Numbered from the stretch's first letter, positions 7,482-18,627 are shown. The stretch: 64,000 nt of DNA from Flavobacterium sp. Root901 (GCF_001429765.1 NZ_LMJB01000008.1:2835-66834); one strand, 5' to 3'. Numbers and translations: made by a program. Notes: generated by a model from the sequence alone, not told the origin.

Positions 7482-9773
7482 ATGAACAAAGAGAGTAAAA
7501 GAAGAGAGGCATTACTGTATCACGCAGAGCCGACTCCAGGAAAAATTCAGGTAGTTCCAACAAAAAAATATGCAACCCAAAGAGACTTGTCACTGGCCTA
7601 TTCGCCTGGAGTTGCTGAGCCATGTTTAGAAATTGCAGCAAACGTTGATGACGTTTATAAATATACAGCAAAAGGAAATTTAGTTGCTGTAATATCAAAC
7701 GGTACTGCTGTTTTAGGACTTGGAGATATTGGTCCTGAAGCTGGAAAACCAGTAATGGAAGGAAAAGGTTTGTTATTTAAAATATTTGCTGATATTGACG
7801 TTTTTGATATCGAAGTTGATACAAAAAATGTCGAAGAATTTATTCAGACGGTAAAAAATATCGCTCCAACTTTTGGAGGTATTAACCTGGAAGATATTAA
7901 AGCTCCGGAATCTTTTGAAATTGAAAGAAGGTTAATAGAAGAATTGAACATTCCGGTAATGCACGATGATCAGCACGGAACGGCAATTATTTCTTCTGCC
8001 GCATTAATCAATGCACTAGAACTGGCAGGTAAAAAACCTGAAGATGTAAAAGTAGTAGTTTCAGGAGCAGGCTCTGCAGCAATTGCCTGTACAGATTTAT
8101 ATGTTTTATTAGGTGTTAAGGTAGAGAATGTTTTAATGTATAATAGTAAAGGACTTTTAACAAAAGACAACCCTTCGCTTTCAGAATTGCAATTAAAATA
8201 TGCCATTGATGGTCCAAAAATTGAATTAGCAGAAGCTGTAAAAGGAGCAGATGTTTTCATCGGATTATCATCAGGAGATATCCTGACAGCGGAAATGTTA
8301 TTAACAATGAAAGACAATCCGATTGTTTTTGCAATGGCAAACCCAAATCCGGAAATCGATTATAATTTAGCGGTACAAACCCGCAAAGACGTTATTATGG
8401 CTACAGGCCGTTCAGATTTTCCTAATCAGGTAAATAACGTTTTAGGTTTCCCTTATATTTTTAGAGGAGCATTAGACGTAAGAGCGACAAAAATTAACGA
8501 AGCAATGAAAATGGCTGCCGTTAAAGCGTTGGCTATTTTGGCAAAAGAACCGGTTCCTGAACAGGTAAACGTAGCTTATGGTGCTACTAAATTAGGTTTC
8601 GGGCAGGAATATATTATTCCAAAACCATTTGATCCGCGATTGATTACAGTGGTTGCTCCTGCAGTTGCAAAAGCAGCAATGGACTCCGGAGTAGCAAAAA
8701 ATCCGATTACAGACTGGGCAGCTTACGAAGATAAACTGCGCGAACGTATGGGGAACGATAATAAAATGGTACGTTTAATTACAAATCGTGCTAAATTAGA
8801 TCCTAAACGTGTTGTTTTTGCAGAGGCAGATCAGTTAAATGTATTAAAAGCAGCGCAAATTGTTCATGAAGACGGAATTGGTATTCCGGTTTTATTAGGA
8901 AGCAGAGAAACTATTTTAGAATTAAAAGCTGAATTAGGTTTTGATGCTGATCTTGAAATCATCGATCCTAAAACAAACGAAGAAGAAGCAAGACGTAATA
9001 AATTTGCAAATTCATACTGGGAAGCGAGAGAGCGCAGAGGTGTTTCTTTGCTTGATGCTCAGAAATTTATGCGCGAAAGAAACTATTTCGCAGCCATGAT
9101 GGTCAACGAAGGAGAAGCAGATGCACTGGTTACAGGTTATTCAAGAAGTTATCCAAGCGTTGTTAAACCAATGCTTCAGTTAATTGAAAAAGCACACGGA
9201 GCATCACTTGTTGCCACTGCAAACATGATGCTGACATCGAGAGGGCCAATGTTTTTATCAGATACCGCAATAAACATTAATCCTTCATCTGAAGATTTAG
9301 TAAACATTGCACTGATGACAGCAAAAACAGCAAAAATGTTCGGAATCGAGCCAGTTATTGCCATGGTTTCTTATTCAAACTTTGGATCATCGACACATCA
9401 AAATGCGGCAAAAGTAAGAGATGCAGTAGCATTTTTACATAAAAATCACCCTGAGATGGTCGTAGATGGTGAAATTCAGGCCGATTTTGCCTTAAATTCT
9501 GAAATGCTTCAGGAAAAATTCCCTTTCTCTAAACTGGCAGGTAAAAAGGTAAATACACTGGTTTTCGCTAACTTAGAGGCAGCAAACATTACTTATAAAC
9601 TAATGAAAGAGTTGAATAAATCAGCTTCAATTGGTCCGATTATGATGGGAATGGGCAAGCCGGTTCACATTTTTCAATTAGGGGCAAGCGTTGAGGAAAT
9701 GGTTAATATGGCGGCAATTGCTGTTATAGACGCTCAGGAAAAAGAAAATAAAAAGAACAAATTAGCACAATAG
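7482..9773 (+). CDS. maeB: NADP-dependent malic enzyme, MaeB type with phosphotransacetylase domain
   Basis: A 763-residue two-domain enzyme. The N-terminal ~420 residues are malic enzyme: Y-S-P-G-V-A-E-P-C near residue 40, the catalytic-site [16 protein letters not shown] at ~88, H-D-D-Q-H-G-T-A at ~160, and a Rossmann G-A-G-S-A-A-I-A-C. The C-terminal ~330 residues are a phosphate acetyl/butyryl-transferase-like domain ([25 protein letters not shown]), which in MaeB proteins is usually regulatory, sensing acetyl-CoA. It converts malate to pyruvate and CO2 with NADPH production, in the cytoplasm. Length matches the family. Single gene, followed by an AT-rich hairpin. Confidence 0.95.
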   Translation: MNKESKRREALLYHAEPTPGKIQVVPTKKYATQRDLSLAYSPGVAEPCLEIAANVDDVYKYTAKGNLVAVISNGTAVLGLGDIGPEAGKPVMEGKGLLFKIFADIDVFDIEVDTKNVEEFIQTVKNIAPTFGGINLEDIKAPESFEIERRLIEELNIPVMHDDQHGTAIISSAALINALELAGKKPEDVKVVVSGAGSAAIACTDLYVLLGVKVENVLMYNSKGLLTKDNPSLSELQLKYAIDGPKIELAEAVKGADVFIGLSSGDILTAEMLLTMKDNPIVFAMANPNPEIDYNLAVQTRKDVIMATGRSDFPNQVNNVLGFPYIFRGALDVRATKINEAMKMAAVKALAILAKEPVPEQVNVAYGATKLGFGQEYIIPKPFDPRLITVVAPAVAKAAMDSGVAKNPITDWAAYEDKLRERMGNDNKMVRLITNRAKLDPKRVVFAEADQLNVLKAAQIVHEDGIGIPVLLGSRETILELKAELGFDADLEIIDPKTNEEEARRNKFANSYWEARERRGVSLLDAQKFMRERNYFAAMMVNEGEADALVTGYSRSYPSVVKPMLQLIEKAHGASLVATANMMLTSRGPMFLSDTAININPSSEDLVNIALMTAKTAKMFGIEPVIAMVSYSNFGSSTHQNAAKVRDAVAFLHKNHPEMVVDGEIQADFALNSEMLQEKFPFSKLAGKKVNTLVFANLEAANITYKLMKELNKSASIGPIMMGMGKPVHIFQLGASVEEMVNMAAIAVIDAQEKENKKNKLAQ

Positions 9774-9776
9774 ATT

Positions 9777-9816
9777 AATAAAAATAAGGATCAGATAATA
9801 TTGTCTTATTTTTATT
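9777..9816 (+). terminator. AT-rich hairpin after maeB
   Basis: A perfect 12-bp inverted repeat (AATAAAAATAAG at 9777-9788 and its complement at 9805-9816) begins 3 bp after the maeB stop. The stem is weak because it is AT-rich. Its right arm lies inside the ruvA promoter region, so terminator and promoter overlap. Confidence 0.5.
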
Positions 9817-9834
9817 GCATTTTTACTATATTTG
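9801..9834 (+). promoter_or_regulatory. ruvA-sprA promoter
   Basis: TATATTTG at 9827-9834 matches TAnnTTTG and a TTG lies at 9801-9803, a spacing of 23 bp. The ruvA start codon is 19 bp downstream. It is the only promoter candidate before sprA, which follows ruvA by 24 bp. Confidence 0.5.
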
Positions 9835-9853
9835 ATTCTTATTAATATTACTT

Positions 9854-10435
9854 ATGATAGCACATTTGCAGGGAAAATTAGTTGAAAAAAATCCAACAGA
9901 CGTTATAATTGACTGCGGGGGAGTGGGATACCACGTAAATATTTCTTTACACACTTTTTCATTAATTCCAAATGCTGATTTTATAAAATTGTATACGCAT
10001 CTTCAAATCAAAGAAGATGCGCATACTTTATATGGTTTTGTAGAAAAATCTGAACGTGAGATATTTAGGATGTTATTGTCGGTTTCAGGAATTGGAGCCG
10101 GAATTGCACGAACAATGCTTTCTTCAATAGAACCAAGACAAATTATTAATGCAATTGCCTCGGGCGATGTTGGGGTTATTCAGTCAATTAAAGGAATTGG
10201 AAACAAAACAGCGCAGCGAGTAATACTTGATCTGAAAGAAAAAGTGTTAAAGTTGTACGATTTAGACGAAGTTTCGGTAGTTCAGAACAATACAAATCGA
10301 GATGAAGCGTTATCTGCTTTGGAAGTTCTGGGATTCGTTAGAAAAGCTTCTGAAAAAGTAGTAGAAAAAATCGTAAAAGAAGATCCGGAAGCTACAGTAG
10401 AAACGATCATCAAAAAGGCTTTAAAAAGCTTATAA
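9854..10435 (+). CDS. ruvA: Holliday junction branch migration protein RuvA
   Basis: A 193-residue cytoplasmic protein of normal RuvA length. The N-terminal OB-fold (~1-62; M-I-A-H-L-Q-G-K-L, G-G-V-G-Y-H-V) is followed by the double helix-hairpin-helix region (V-S-G-I-G-A-G-I-A and I-K-G-I-G-N-K-T-A-Q-R) and a C-terminal RuvB-interacting domain (~145-193; E-A-L-S-A-L-E-V-L-G-F). RuvA tetramers bind four-way junctions and load the RuvB motor during recombination repair. ruvB is not in this window. The gene heads the transcript that also carries sprA. Confidence 0.97.
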   Translation: MIAHLQGKLVEKNPTDVIIDCGGVGYHVNISLHTFSLIPNADFIKLYTHLQIKEDAHTLYGFVEKSEREIFRMLLSVSGIGAGIARTMLSSIEPRQIINAIASGDVGVIQSIKGIGNKTAQRVILDLKEKVLKLYDLDEVSVVQNNTNRDEALSALEVLGFVRKASEKVVEKIVKEDPEATVETIIKKALKSL

Positions 10436-10459
10436 AACCAATTTTTTATAACCAATTGT

Positions 10460-13400
10460 ATGCGTAAAATTTGTATTTTTTTACTGGTTTTATTTTGTGG
10501 TAATGTTATACGATCACAAGTAAATCCGGCGGTTCAAGATACAACAAAAACTCAGTTCTCTGTAGGGAAACTCGAGTTGGAAAATCCACCAAGCATACTT
10601 TCGGCCTATAAATACGATCCTGTTACAGACCGGTATATTTACACCAATTCAGTTGATGGTTTCTCCATTGACTATCCACTCGTTTTGACTCCCAGAGAAT
10701 ACGAAGATTTGGTTTTAAAAGAATCCAGAAGGAACTATTTTAGAAAAAAAGCCGACGCAATTGACGGTAAAAAAACCGGAGCAGAGGCTGCTAAAAAAGA
10801 TTTACTTCCAAGATATTACATTAATTCAAGTCTTTTTGAAAGTGTATTTGGAAGTAATACAATTGATGTAAAACCCACAGGTTCTGTAGAAATGGACTTG
10901 GGTGTTCGCTACACCAAACAGGATAATCCGTCCTTTTCACCGCGAAACAGATCAAGCCTTACCTTTGATTTTGACCAGCGAATCAGTATGAGTCTGATGG
11001 GAAAAATAGGAACAAGATTAGAAGTAAATGCTAATTACGACACACAATCCACTTTTGCATTTCAAAACTTGTTTAAACTTGCCTATACTCCATCCGAAGA
11101 TGATATTATTCAAAAAGTCGAAGTTGGTAACGTCAGTATGCCGCTTAACAGTACGTTAATTCGTGGTGCACAATCTTTATTTGGGGTAAAAACACAATTA
11201 CAATTTGGAAGAACCACCATTACAGGTGTTTTCTCTGAACAAAAATCACAAACAAAAAGTGTTGTTGCAGAAAATGGAGGAACTGTTCAGAACTTTGATC
11301 TTTATGCTTTAGATTACGATAACGACCGTCACTTTTTCCTTTCTCAGTATTTTAGAAATAAATACGATGCGTCGTTAAAAAATTACCCTTTTATTGACAG
11401 CCGTGTTCAGATTACAAGACTGGAAGTCTGGGTAACCAACAAGCAAAATCGTGTAACGACAAACAATAATAACTTAAGAAATATTATTGCGCTTCAGGAT
11501 TTAGGAGAAGCACAAATTACCGGCATTCCTGACAATCAGGTGGTAGTTATAAGTTCGACAACGGGATTTTTTAATAATCCGGTTGACAGTCCAACCAGCA
11601 ATAATAACAACAAATACGATCCGGCGACAATTGGTCAGGCTGGGTCTTTCTTAAATTCGAATATTAGAGAAATCGTAACTGCAAAATCCGGATTTAATAA
11701 CACAAACGTCAGCGAAGCAACAGATTATTCTGTTTTGGAAAATGCCAGAAAACTGACAACTGCAGAATATACTTTTAATCCGCAGTTAGGATATATCTCT
11801 TTACAGCAGCGTTTGGCAAATGATGAAATCCTGGCTGTAGCTTTTGAATATACAGTTGGAGGCAAAGTGTATCAGGTAGGGGAGTTTGGTAGTGATGGTG
11901 TTGATGCTACAGTTGTTACAGGAAATAACAACGCAAATCAGGCCATTATTACACAAAGTTTGGTTTTAAAAATGCTGAAAAGTAATTTGACGAACGTTCA
12001 GAATCCGGTTTGGAACCTTATGATGAAAAACGTTTATCAAATTCCACAGGCTTATCAAATTAAACAGGACGATTTTAGATTAAATATTCTTTACACAGAT
12101 CCTTCGCCTATAAATTATATTACTCCGGTTCCGGGATCAACTTTCCCGACAAACCCAACGGCAGATATGAAGGTTGAACAAACACCGTTATTAAATGTTT
12201 TTAACCTGGACCGTTTAAATTACAACAACGATCCGCAAGTAGGAGGAGATGGTTTCTTCGATTACATTCCGGGAATTACAGTTGATGTTCAAAACGGACG
12301 TATCATCTTTACCACAAAAGAGCCTTTTGGAGAACTTATATTCAATAAATTAAAAAACGGAACAGAAGACTATAACGATCCCACGACATATAATGCAAAC
12401 CAGCAGAAATATGTATTCAGAAACATGTACCGAAATACGCAATCTGGAGCTTTGCAGGACAGTGATAAAAACAAATTCTTATTAAGGGGAAAATACAAAT
12501 CATCAGGAAGTAACGGAATTCCTATTGGTGCATTTAACGTTCCGCAGGGTTCTGTTGTGGTTACAGCTGCCGGAAGAAGATTAGTAGAAGGTATTGATTA
12601 TAGTGTCGATTATCAATTAGGAAGAGTTCAGATCCTTGATCCGTCATTGCAGGCTTCGAATACACCAATTGAGGTTTCGCTGGAAAACAATTCTATTTTT
12701 GGCCAGCAGACCCGAAGATTTATGGGATTCAACATTGAACATAAAATCTCGGATAAATTCGTTATTGGCGGTACTTATTTAAAAATGACAGAAAGACCAT
12801 TTACTCAAAAATCGAGTTATGGACAGGAATCTGTAAACAATACTATTTTTGGCTTTAATGGAAATTACTCTACAGAAGTTCCGTTCCTGACAAGATTGGC
12901 AAACAAACTTCCAAATATTGATACTGATGTTCCGTCAAATTTATCTGTTCGCGGAGAAGTAGCCTTTTTAAGACCAGATGCACCAAAAGCAAGTGATTTT
13001 GAAGGAGAAGCAACTATTTATGTTGATGATTTTGAAGGCTCTCAGTCAACAATAGATATGCGTTCTGCCTATGCATGGAGCTTAGCTTCAACACCGTTTG
13101 TAAATTCTATAAATGACAATACGTTTAATGCCAATTCAAATACCTTAGAATATGGTTTTAAAAGAGCTAAATTATCATGGTATACAATTGATCCCGTGTT
13201 TTATTCTTCAAAACCTTCGGGAATATCAAATGATGATTTATCGCTAAATACAACAAGAAGAATTTATAGCAGGGAATTATATCCAAATACAGATATTGCT
13301 CAAGGACAGATTCAGGTAGTTAATACACTCGATTTGACTTATTATCCATCTGAAAGAGGACCTTATAACAACAACCCGAATTTTGGAACAACAAATCCGG

Positions 13401-16400
13401 CAACCAATTTTGGTGGAATTATGCGTGCTTTAAATTCAACCAATTTTGAGCAGGGAAATGTTGAGTATATTCAATTTTGGGTTCTTGACCCTTATGTTGG
13501 AAATGGAGAAGCTCCGGTAAATAATACGGGTAAAATTTATTTTAACTTAGGTGAAATCTCAGAAGACGTTTTAAAAGACGGAAGAAAACAATACGAAAAC
13601 GGATTAGGTCCGGATCAGATAAAGGTTAATCCGAGACCACTTTGGGGAGATGTTCCGGCTTCGCAATCTTTAATTTATGCTTTTGATACCAACCCTGACA
13701 ATAGAAAAAATCAGGATATTGGTTTAGATGGATTGCCAAGTGCTCAAGAAGGACAAATTTATACTAATTATGCAGGAGAAGCAGATCCTGCTGCAGACGA
13801 TTATACCTATTATTTAAATACGGATGGAGGTGTTTTAGAGCGCTATAAAAATTATAACGGCACAGAAGGAAACTCCGCAGTAAATATAGATGACCCTAAT
13901 CGTGGTTCGACAACTCTTCCTGATGTTGAAGATATTAACCGTGATAACACGATGAATACGATCAATGCTTATTATGAATATAGTATTGATGTTAAACCGG
14001 GAATGCAGGTTGGAGAAAATTATATTACAGATATTAGGGAAGTAAGTAATGTGGAGCTTCCAAATGGAGGAAGTACTACTGCAAGATGGATTCAGTTTAA
14101 AATTCCTGTTTCTCAGCCGCAGAATACAATTGGAAACATTACTGATTTTAGATCGATTCGTTTCATGCGTATGTTTATGACTGGGTTTAACAGCCAGACA
14201 ACAGTTCGTTTTGGTGCTTTAGATTTAGTTAGAGGAGAGTGGAGAAGATATACAGGAACACTTGATGCAAATGATCAAAATCCTAATGATGATGGTGTAG
14301 AATTTGACGTTGCGGCAGTAAATATTCAGGAAAACGGAACAAAATGTCCGGTTAATTACGTAATTCCTCCAGGTGTTCAAAGAGAGCAGTTGTACAATAA
14401 CAATACTGTCATTAACCAAAATGAACAGGCATTGGCCGTGAGAGTGGGCGGAACAGGTTTGCAATATCAGGATTCTAGAGCGGTGTTCAAAAACGTAAGT
14501 GTCGATATGCGTCAGTACAAAAAACTGAAAATGTTTTTACACGCAGAATCTCTTCCAAATGAAAATGCACTTTTAGATGATGAAATGATAGGTTTCATCC
14601 GTTTCGGAAATGACTTTACACAAAACTTCTATCAGATTGAGATTCCCTTAAAAGTAACTACAACCGGAGGTTCTTGTACTATAAGTCCGGATTTGGTCTG
14701 GATGGAGGAAAACAATATTGATCTGGCTTTGGAATTGCTGACCAAAATGAAAATTAAGGCCATGAACATTGATATTAATTCTTCCAAAAGAGATATCAAT
14801 GGTATTTATTATCCGGATAATGACCCGGATGTTGCAGGAGGTGATGGCGATACTAAATTAACTTTAGGTATAAAAGGAAATCCTAATTTCGGGCTAGTCA
14901 GAAATTTAATGGTCGGTGTAAAAAGCAGGGCCGATCATAAAGATATTAAAGGGGAAGTTTGGTTTAATGAGCTTCGTCTGGCCGATTTGGAGAACAAAGG
15001 CGGTATGGCTGCATTGTTAAATATTGATACCAATATGGCCGATTTTGCTACAGTTTCTGCAACAGGAAGAAAAAGTACAATTGGTTTCGGATCTTTAGAA
15101 CAGGGTGCAAATGAACGAAGCCGTGAAGATGTACAGCAGTATAACATTGTAACCAACTTAAATTTAGGAAAATTAATGCCTAAAAAATGGGGAATTAATC
15201 TGCCGTTTAATTATGCAATTGGCGAAGAAGTAATTACTCCGGAATACGATCCGTTTAATCAGGATATTAAATTAGATCAGCTGCTTAGAGAAACAACAGA
15301 TCAGGCAGAAAAAGATAATATCAGAACTCGTGCAGTAGATTATACCAAACGAAAAAGTATCAACTTTATCGGAGTAAGAAAAGACAGGGCGCCAGAACAA
15401 AAACCGCATGTTTATGATGTAGAGAATTTTACATTTTCGCAATCATACAATCAGGTCGAACGTCATGATTATGAAGTGGAAGATTACGAAGATGAACAGT
15501 CAAATACAGCTGTAAATTATGCTTATACATTCCAGCCAAAAGAAGTAGTTCCTTTTAAGGAAACCAAATTCATGAAGAAAAGTGAGTACTGGAAATTATT
15601 AAGTGATATCAACTTTAATTATCTTCCTTCCAATATCTCTTTCAATTCTAATATTTTAAGACAAAGCAACCGTCAGCTATTTAGAGAAGTGGAATTAACA
15701 GAAGGCAGCATTGGGCTTGATCCGCTATACAGACGAAACTTTGCCTTTAATTATCAGTATGGATTTGGTTTTAACTTAACTAAATCTTTAAAACTGAATT
15801 ACAGTGCAACATCAAATAATATCGTTCGTAATTTCTTAAATGATGATAATTCTCCGAAAGAAGATTTTAATATTTGGGATGATTACTGGGACATTGGAAC
15901 GCCAAATCAGCATGCACAGCAATTGGTGTTGAATTATGAAATTCCAATTAACAAAATTCCGGTTTTTGGTTTTGTAAAAGCGAGTTATTCGTATACTGCA
16001 GATTATAACTGGCAGCGTTCTTCAACTGCATTTTCTGAATATACAGATCCTGATACCGGAAGTGTATATAACTTAGGAAATACAATTCAGAATGCTAACT
16101 CAAATACGCTGACAACGACTTTAAATATGCCTACGCTGTATAAATATTTAGGGTTAACTCCGGGCGCAAAAAAACAGGCAAAACCTAAACCGACAGCTCC
16201 GCCAAAACCAGGTGAAAAAATTGTAAATACAGCAAAACCTGTTGTAAGCAGCAGTCCGTTTTACGATGGTTTGATTGGTGTATTGACGAGCATTAAAAAT
16301 GTTCAGATTAATTATACCAAAAATAGCGGGACGGTTTTACCGGGTTATACACCCAGTATTGGTTTCTTCGGAACATCAAAACCAAGTTTAGGATTTGTTT

Positions 16401-17671
16401 TTGGAAGTCAGGATGACGTACGTTACGAAGCGGCTAAAAACGGATGGCTGACAACGTATCAGGATTTCAACCAAAGTTACTCGCAGGTTACCAATAAACT
16501 ATTGAAAGTAACAGCTAATATTGATTTATTACCAGATTTAAAAGTTGATTTGTCAATGGACCGTTCTTACTCTGAAAACACTTCAGAACAGTATAGCGTT
16601 GACCAGACGACACATGAATATATACCGTTGTCGCCGTATACTTATGGAATGTTTTCTATTTCTACAGTATTGATAAAAACGGCTTTTGCAACCAGTAATG
16701 AAAATGAATCTGCTGCATTTGATGATTTTAGAACTAATCGTTTGATAATAGCAAACCGTCTGGCAGAAGAACGTTATGGGTCTGGCGCTGCAATTCCCAG
16801 ATATGGTGACGCAAACAACCCGATTCCGGCAGAAACAGATGCTAATTATGGAATCTATTCTTCAAATCAGGGATATCCAATTGGTTACACTAAGAGTAAT
16901 CAGGCAGTTTTATTGCCGGCTTTCATAGCGGCATATACAGGTAGTAATGCTTCTAATTCTTCTACAGATATTTTTAGAAGTTTTCCAATTCCAAACTGGA
17001 GTATTAAATACAACGGATTAATGCGTTATAAATATTTCAAAGATAAATTTAAGCGTTTTTCACTGCAGCATAATTACAGGGCGTCGTATACAATTAATCA
17101 GTTTAGATCTAACTTTGATTACAACGATTCTCCAAAAGTACAGGACGTTAACACCAATTTCTACAATCCGATAGTTATGTCAAATATCAACCTGGTAGAG
17201 CAGTTCAGCCCTTTAATCAGAATGGATTTTGAATTGAAAAACTCTTTCCGCGTTCTTTCTGAAGTGAAAAAAGACAGAGCCTTATCCATGAGTTTTGATA
17301 ATAATTTGTTGACAGAAGTTAAAGGAATTGAGTATGTAGTTGGTTTAGGATATCGTTTTAAAGATGTTATATTCTCATCAAGACTGGCAGATAATCCAAC
17401 CGGAATTATTAAGAGTGATATCAATATTAAAGCTGATTTCTCTTTTAGGAACAATCAGACATTAGTTCGTTATTTAGATTATGACAACAATCAGCTGGCG
17501 GCTGGTCAAAATATATGGGCACTTAAGGTAACAGCCGATTATTCATTCAGTAAAAACCTGACTGCGATATTCTATTATGACCACTCCTTTTCAAAAGCTG
17601 TTGTTTCGACCTCGTTCCCAATAACAAATATTAGATCCGGTTTTACACTTCGATATAATTTCGGAAATTAA
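10460..17671 (+). CDS. sprA: type IX secretion system translocon protein SprA (Sov)
   Basis: A 2403-residue outer-membrane protein with an N-terminal signal peptide (to ~20, V-I-R-S-Q). SprA forms the very large single-chain beta-barrel pore through which type IX cargo crosses the outer membrane; in F. johnsoniae its loss abolishes gliding and secretion of SprB and RemA. The length fits the F. johnsoniae protein as I recall it. Alternating beta strands rich in aromatic and Asn residues run throughout, with the repeated motility/secretion N-terminal-type segments in the first half and a barrel-closing C-terminus (S-G-F-T-L-R-Y-N-F-G-N). The reading frame is intact over 7.2 kb. The gene lies 24 bp after ruvA, and the order ruvA-sprA-gcvH is typical of flavobacteria. 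Confidence 0.97.
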   Translation: MRKICIFLLVLFCGNVIRSQVNPAVQDTTKTQFSVGKLELENPPSILSAYKYDPVTDRYIYTNSVDGFSIDYPLVLTPREYEDLVLKESRRNYFRKKADAIDGKKTGAEAAKKDLLPRYYINSSLFESVFGSNTIDVKPTGSVEMDLGVRYTKQDNPSFSPRNRSSLTFDFDQRISMSLMGKIGTRLEVNANYDTQSTFAFQNLFKLAYTPSEDDIIQKVEVGNVSMPLNSTLIRGAQSLFGVKTQLQFGRTTITGVFSEQKSQTKSVVAENGGTVQNFDLYALDYDNDRHFFLSQYFRNKYDASLKNYPFIDSRVQITRLEVWVTNKQNRVTTNNNNLRNIIALQDLGEAQITGIPDNQVVVISSTTGFFNNPVDSPTSNNNNKYDPATIGQAGSFLNSNIREIVTAKSGFNNTNVSEATDYSVLENARKLTTAEYTFNPQLGYISLQQRLANDEILAVAFEYTVGGKVYQVGEFGSDGVDATVVTGNNNANQAIITQSLVLKMLKSNLTNVQNPVWNLMMKNVYQIPQAYQIKQDDFRLNILYTDPSPINYITPVPGSTFPTNPTADMKVEQTPLLNVFNLDRLNYNNDPQVGGDGFFDYIPGITVDVQNGRIIFTTKEPFGELIFNKLKNGTEDYNDPTTYNANQQKYVFRNMYRNTQSGALQDSDKNKFLLRGKYKSSGSNGIPIGAFNVPQGSVVVTAAGRRLVEGIDYSVDYQLGRVQILDPSLQASNTPIEVSLENNSIFGQQTRRFMGFNIEHKISDKFVIGGTYLKMTERPFTQKSSYGQESVNNTIFGFNGNYSTEVPFLTRLANKLPNIDTDVPSNLSVRGEVAFLRPDAPKASDFEGEATIYVDDFEGSQSTIDMRSAYAWSLASTPFVNSINDNTFNANSNTLEYGFKRAKLSWYTIDPVFYSSKPSGISNDDLSLNTTRRIYSRELYPNTDIAQGQIQVVNTLDLTYYPSERGPYNNNPNFGTTNPATNFGGIMRALNSTNFEQGNVEYIQFWVLDPYVGNGEAPVNNTGKIYFNLGEISEDVLKDGRKQYENGLGPDQIKVNPRPLWGDVPASQSLIYAFDTNPDNRKNQDIGLDGLPSAQEGQIYTNYAGEADPAADDYTYYLNTDGGVLERYKNYNGTEGNSAVNIDDPNRGSTTLPDVEDINRDNTMNTINAYYEYSIDVKPGMQVGENYITDIREVSNVELPNGGSTTARWIQFKIPVSQPQNTIGNITDFRSIRFMRMFMTGFNSQTTVRFGALDLVRGEWRRYTGTLDANDQNPNDDGVEFDVAAVNIQENGTKCPVNYVIPPGVQREQLYNNNTVINQNEQALAVRVGGTGLQYQDSRAVFKNVSVDMRQYKKLKMFLHAESLPNENALLDDEMIGFIRFGNDFTQNFYQIEIPLKVTTTGGSCTISPDLVWMEENNIDLALELLTKMKIKAMNIDINSSKRDINGIYYPDNDPDVAGGDGDTKLTLGIKGNPNFGLVRNLMVGVKSRADHKDIKGEVWFNELRLADLENKGGMAALLNIDTNMADFATVSATGRKSTIGFGSLEQGANERSREDVQQYNIVTNLNLGKLMPKKWGINLPFNYAIGEEVITPEYDPFNQDIKLDQLLRETTDQAEKDNIRTRAVDYTKRKSINFIGVRKDRAPEQKPHVYDVENFTFSQSYNQVERHDYEVEDYEDEQSNTAVNYAYTFQPKEVVPFKETKFMKKSEYWKLLSDINFNYLPSNISFNSNILRQSNRQLFREVELTEGSIGLDPLYRRNFAFNYQYGFGFNLTKSLKLNYSATSNNIVRNFLNDDNSPKEDFNIWDDYWDIGTPNQHAQQLVLNYEIPINKIPVFGFVKASYSYTADYNWQRSSTAFSEYTDPDTGSVYNLGNTIQNANSNTLTTTLNMPTLYKYLGLTPGAKKQAKPKPTAPPKPGEKIVNTAKPVVSSSPFYDGLIGVLTSIKNVQINYTKNSGTVLPGYTPSIGFFGTSKPSLGFVFGSQDDVRYEAAKNGWLTTYQDFNQSYSQVTNKLLKVTANIDLLPDLKVDLSMDRSYSENTSEQYSVDQTTHEYIPLSPYTYGMFSISTVLIKTAFATSNENESAAFDDFRTNRLIIANRLAEERYGSGAAIPRYGDANNPIPAETDANYGIYSSNQGYPIGYTKSNQAVLLPAFIAAYTGSNASNSSTDIFRSFPIPNWSIKYNGLMRYKYFKDKFKRFSLQHNYRASYTINQFRSNFDYNDSPKVQDVNTNFYNPIVMSNINLVEQFSPLIRMDFELKNSFRVLSEVKKDRALSMSFDNNLLTEVKGIEYVVGLGYRFKDVIFSSRLADNPTGIIKSDINIKADFSFRNNQTLVRYLDYDNNQLAAGQNIWALKVTADYSFSKNLTAIFYYDHSFSKAVVSTSFPITNIRSGFTLRYNFGN

Positions 17672-17708
17672 ATTTAGGTTTCTAACCAAGATATTATTAG
17701 AAGATTAT

Positions 17709-17716
17709 TACATTTG
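17709..17716 (+). promoter_or_regulatory. -7 box before gcvH
   Basis: TACATTTG fits TAnnTTTG and lies 40 bp before the gcvH start, in the 85-bp space after sprA. It would allow gcvH-vanZ to be transcribed apart from the long sprA message. No convincing -33 element. Confidence 0.35.
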
Positions 17717-17756
17717 TTGAAGAATTAATAAAATATCAATTTTCAAACATATTATT

Positions 17757-18137
17757 ATGAGCATACCAGCAAATTTAAAGTACACAAAAGATCACGAATG
17801 GGTTAGCATCGAAGGCGATGTTGCAACTGTAGGAATTACTCATTTTGCACAAAAAGAGTTAGGAGATATTGTGTATGTTGAAGTAGAAACTTTAGATCAG
17901 ACACTTGATAAAGATGAGGTTTTTGGAACAGTTGAAGCTGTAAAAACAGTTTCAGATTTGTTTTTACCTTTAACTGGAGAAATTATTGCTTTTAATGAAG
18001 ATTTAGAAAGCGCACCTGAAACTGTCAATTCTGATCCTTACGGAGCCGGATGGATGATTAAAATTAAAATTGCTGATGCATCAGAAATAGATACTTTATT
18101 ATCTGACGAAGCGTATAAAGAACTTATCGGTGCCTAA
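17757..18137 (+). CDS. gcvH: glycine cleavage system H protein
   Basis: A 126-residue lipoyl carrier protein of the glycine cleavage complex. It shuttles the methylamine group from glycine decarboxylase (P) to the T protein and is reoxidised by the L protein in the cytoplasm. The lipoylation site is clear: [10 protein letters not shown] with Lys63. The N-terminal K-Y-T-K-D-H-E-W and the [10 protein letters not shown] segment are also family hallmarks. gcvP, gcvT and lpd are not here; in flavobacteria gcvH commonly stands alone after sprA. Its stop codon overlaps the vanZ-like start. Confidence 0.97.
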   Translation: MSIPANLKYTKDHEWVSIEGDVATVGITHFAQKELGDIVYVEVETLDQTLDKDEVFGTVEAVKTVSDLFLPLTGEIIAFNEDLESAPETVNSDPYGAGWMIKIKIADASEIDTLLSDEAYKELIGA

Positions 18138-18513
18138 ACAATTATTGTTAATCTGGGCAATTATCTGCTCCGGGATCATTGCGTACTTTTGTTTGATAGA
18201 TTCAAGCAATATTCCGGCGGTAAATTTTCCAAGTATTGACAAGATTGTACATTTTTGCTTTCATTTTGGATTTACAATTTCCTGGATCTTATTCTTTAAA
18301 AAAGAACTCAAAGGGAAAGATGCTAATGATTACAAAGCATATTTGATTTCGTTTATTTTTTCTGTCTTTTTCGGAATAACAATCGAAATTCTGCAAAGTG
18401 TTTTAACCACAACAAGAGCATCAGATGTAACAGATGTTTTGGCCAATGCATTAGGTGCATTCACAGGAGTTTTTTCGGCAATAGCTTTTAAAAAACAAAT
18501 CGATAAAATATAA
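18130..18513 (+). CDS. VanZ family membrane protein
   Basis: A 127-residue integral membrane protein with four predicted membrane helices. The VanZ signature is present: D-K-I-V-H-F in helix 2 and [24 protein letters not shown] before helix 4. VanZ homologues are linked to glycopeptide tolerance in Gram-positives; the role in Bacteroidota is unknown. The start is GTG at 18130, overlapping the gcvH stop by 8 bases, which implies translational coupling. No gene for a resistance pathway is nearby, so the name is structural only. Confidence 0.85.
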   Translation: MPKQLLLIWAIICSGIIAYFCLIDSSNIPAVNFPSIDKIVHFCFHFGFTISWILFFKKELKGKDANDYKAYLISFIFSVFFGITIEILQSVLTTTRASDVTDVLANALGAFTGVFSAIAFKKQIDKI

Positions 18514-18523
18514 GAATATAATT

Positions 18524-18545
18524 ACCCACTTCGGTGGGTTTTTTA
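18524..18545 (+). terminator. terminator after vanZ-like gene
   Basis: Stem ACCCAC / GTGGGT with a TTCG tetraloop (18524-18539) is followed by seven T. It ends the ruvA/sprA/gcvH/vanZ transcript. Confidence 0.85.
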
Positions 18546-18594
18546 TTGGCATAAAATCAAGCTTTTAAAACACTATTTTTTCTGAATTTAAATG

Positions 18595-18602
18595 TATTTT
18601 TG
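18595..18602 (+). promoter_or_regulatory. -7 box of deoC-remB
   Basis: TATTTTTG matches TAnnTTTG and lies 25 bp before the chosen deoC start (18628). It overlaps the upstream in-frame ATG at 18592, an independent reason to reject that earlier start. Confidence 0.45.
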
Positions 18603-18627
18603 CCACATTCGATCTAACTTCAATATT

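Noticed and set aside
14225..14464. Minus-strand Cys-rich reading frame inside sprA
   Set aside because: It is antisense to a conserved 7.2-kb gene with no signal for expression.
18130..18513. vanZ-like gene as glycopeptide resistance
   Set aside because: No vanA/H/X/S/R genes are present and the outer membrane already excludes glycopeptides; the name reflects only the fold.
18592..18627. Upstream ATG as the start of deoC
   Set aside because: The extra 12 residues do not fit the family and the codons overlap the -7 box; 18628 is preferred.
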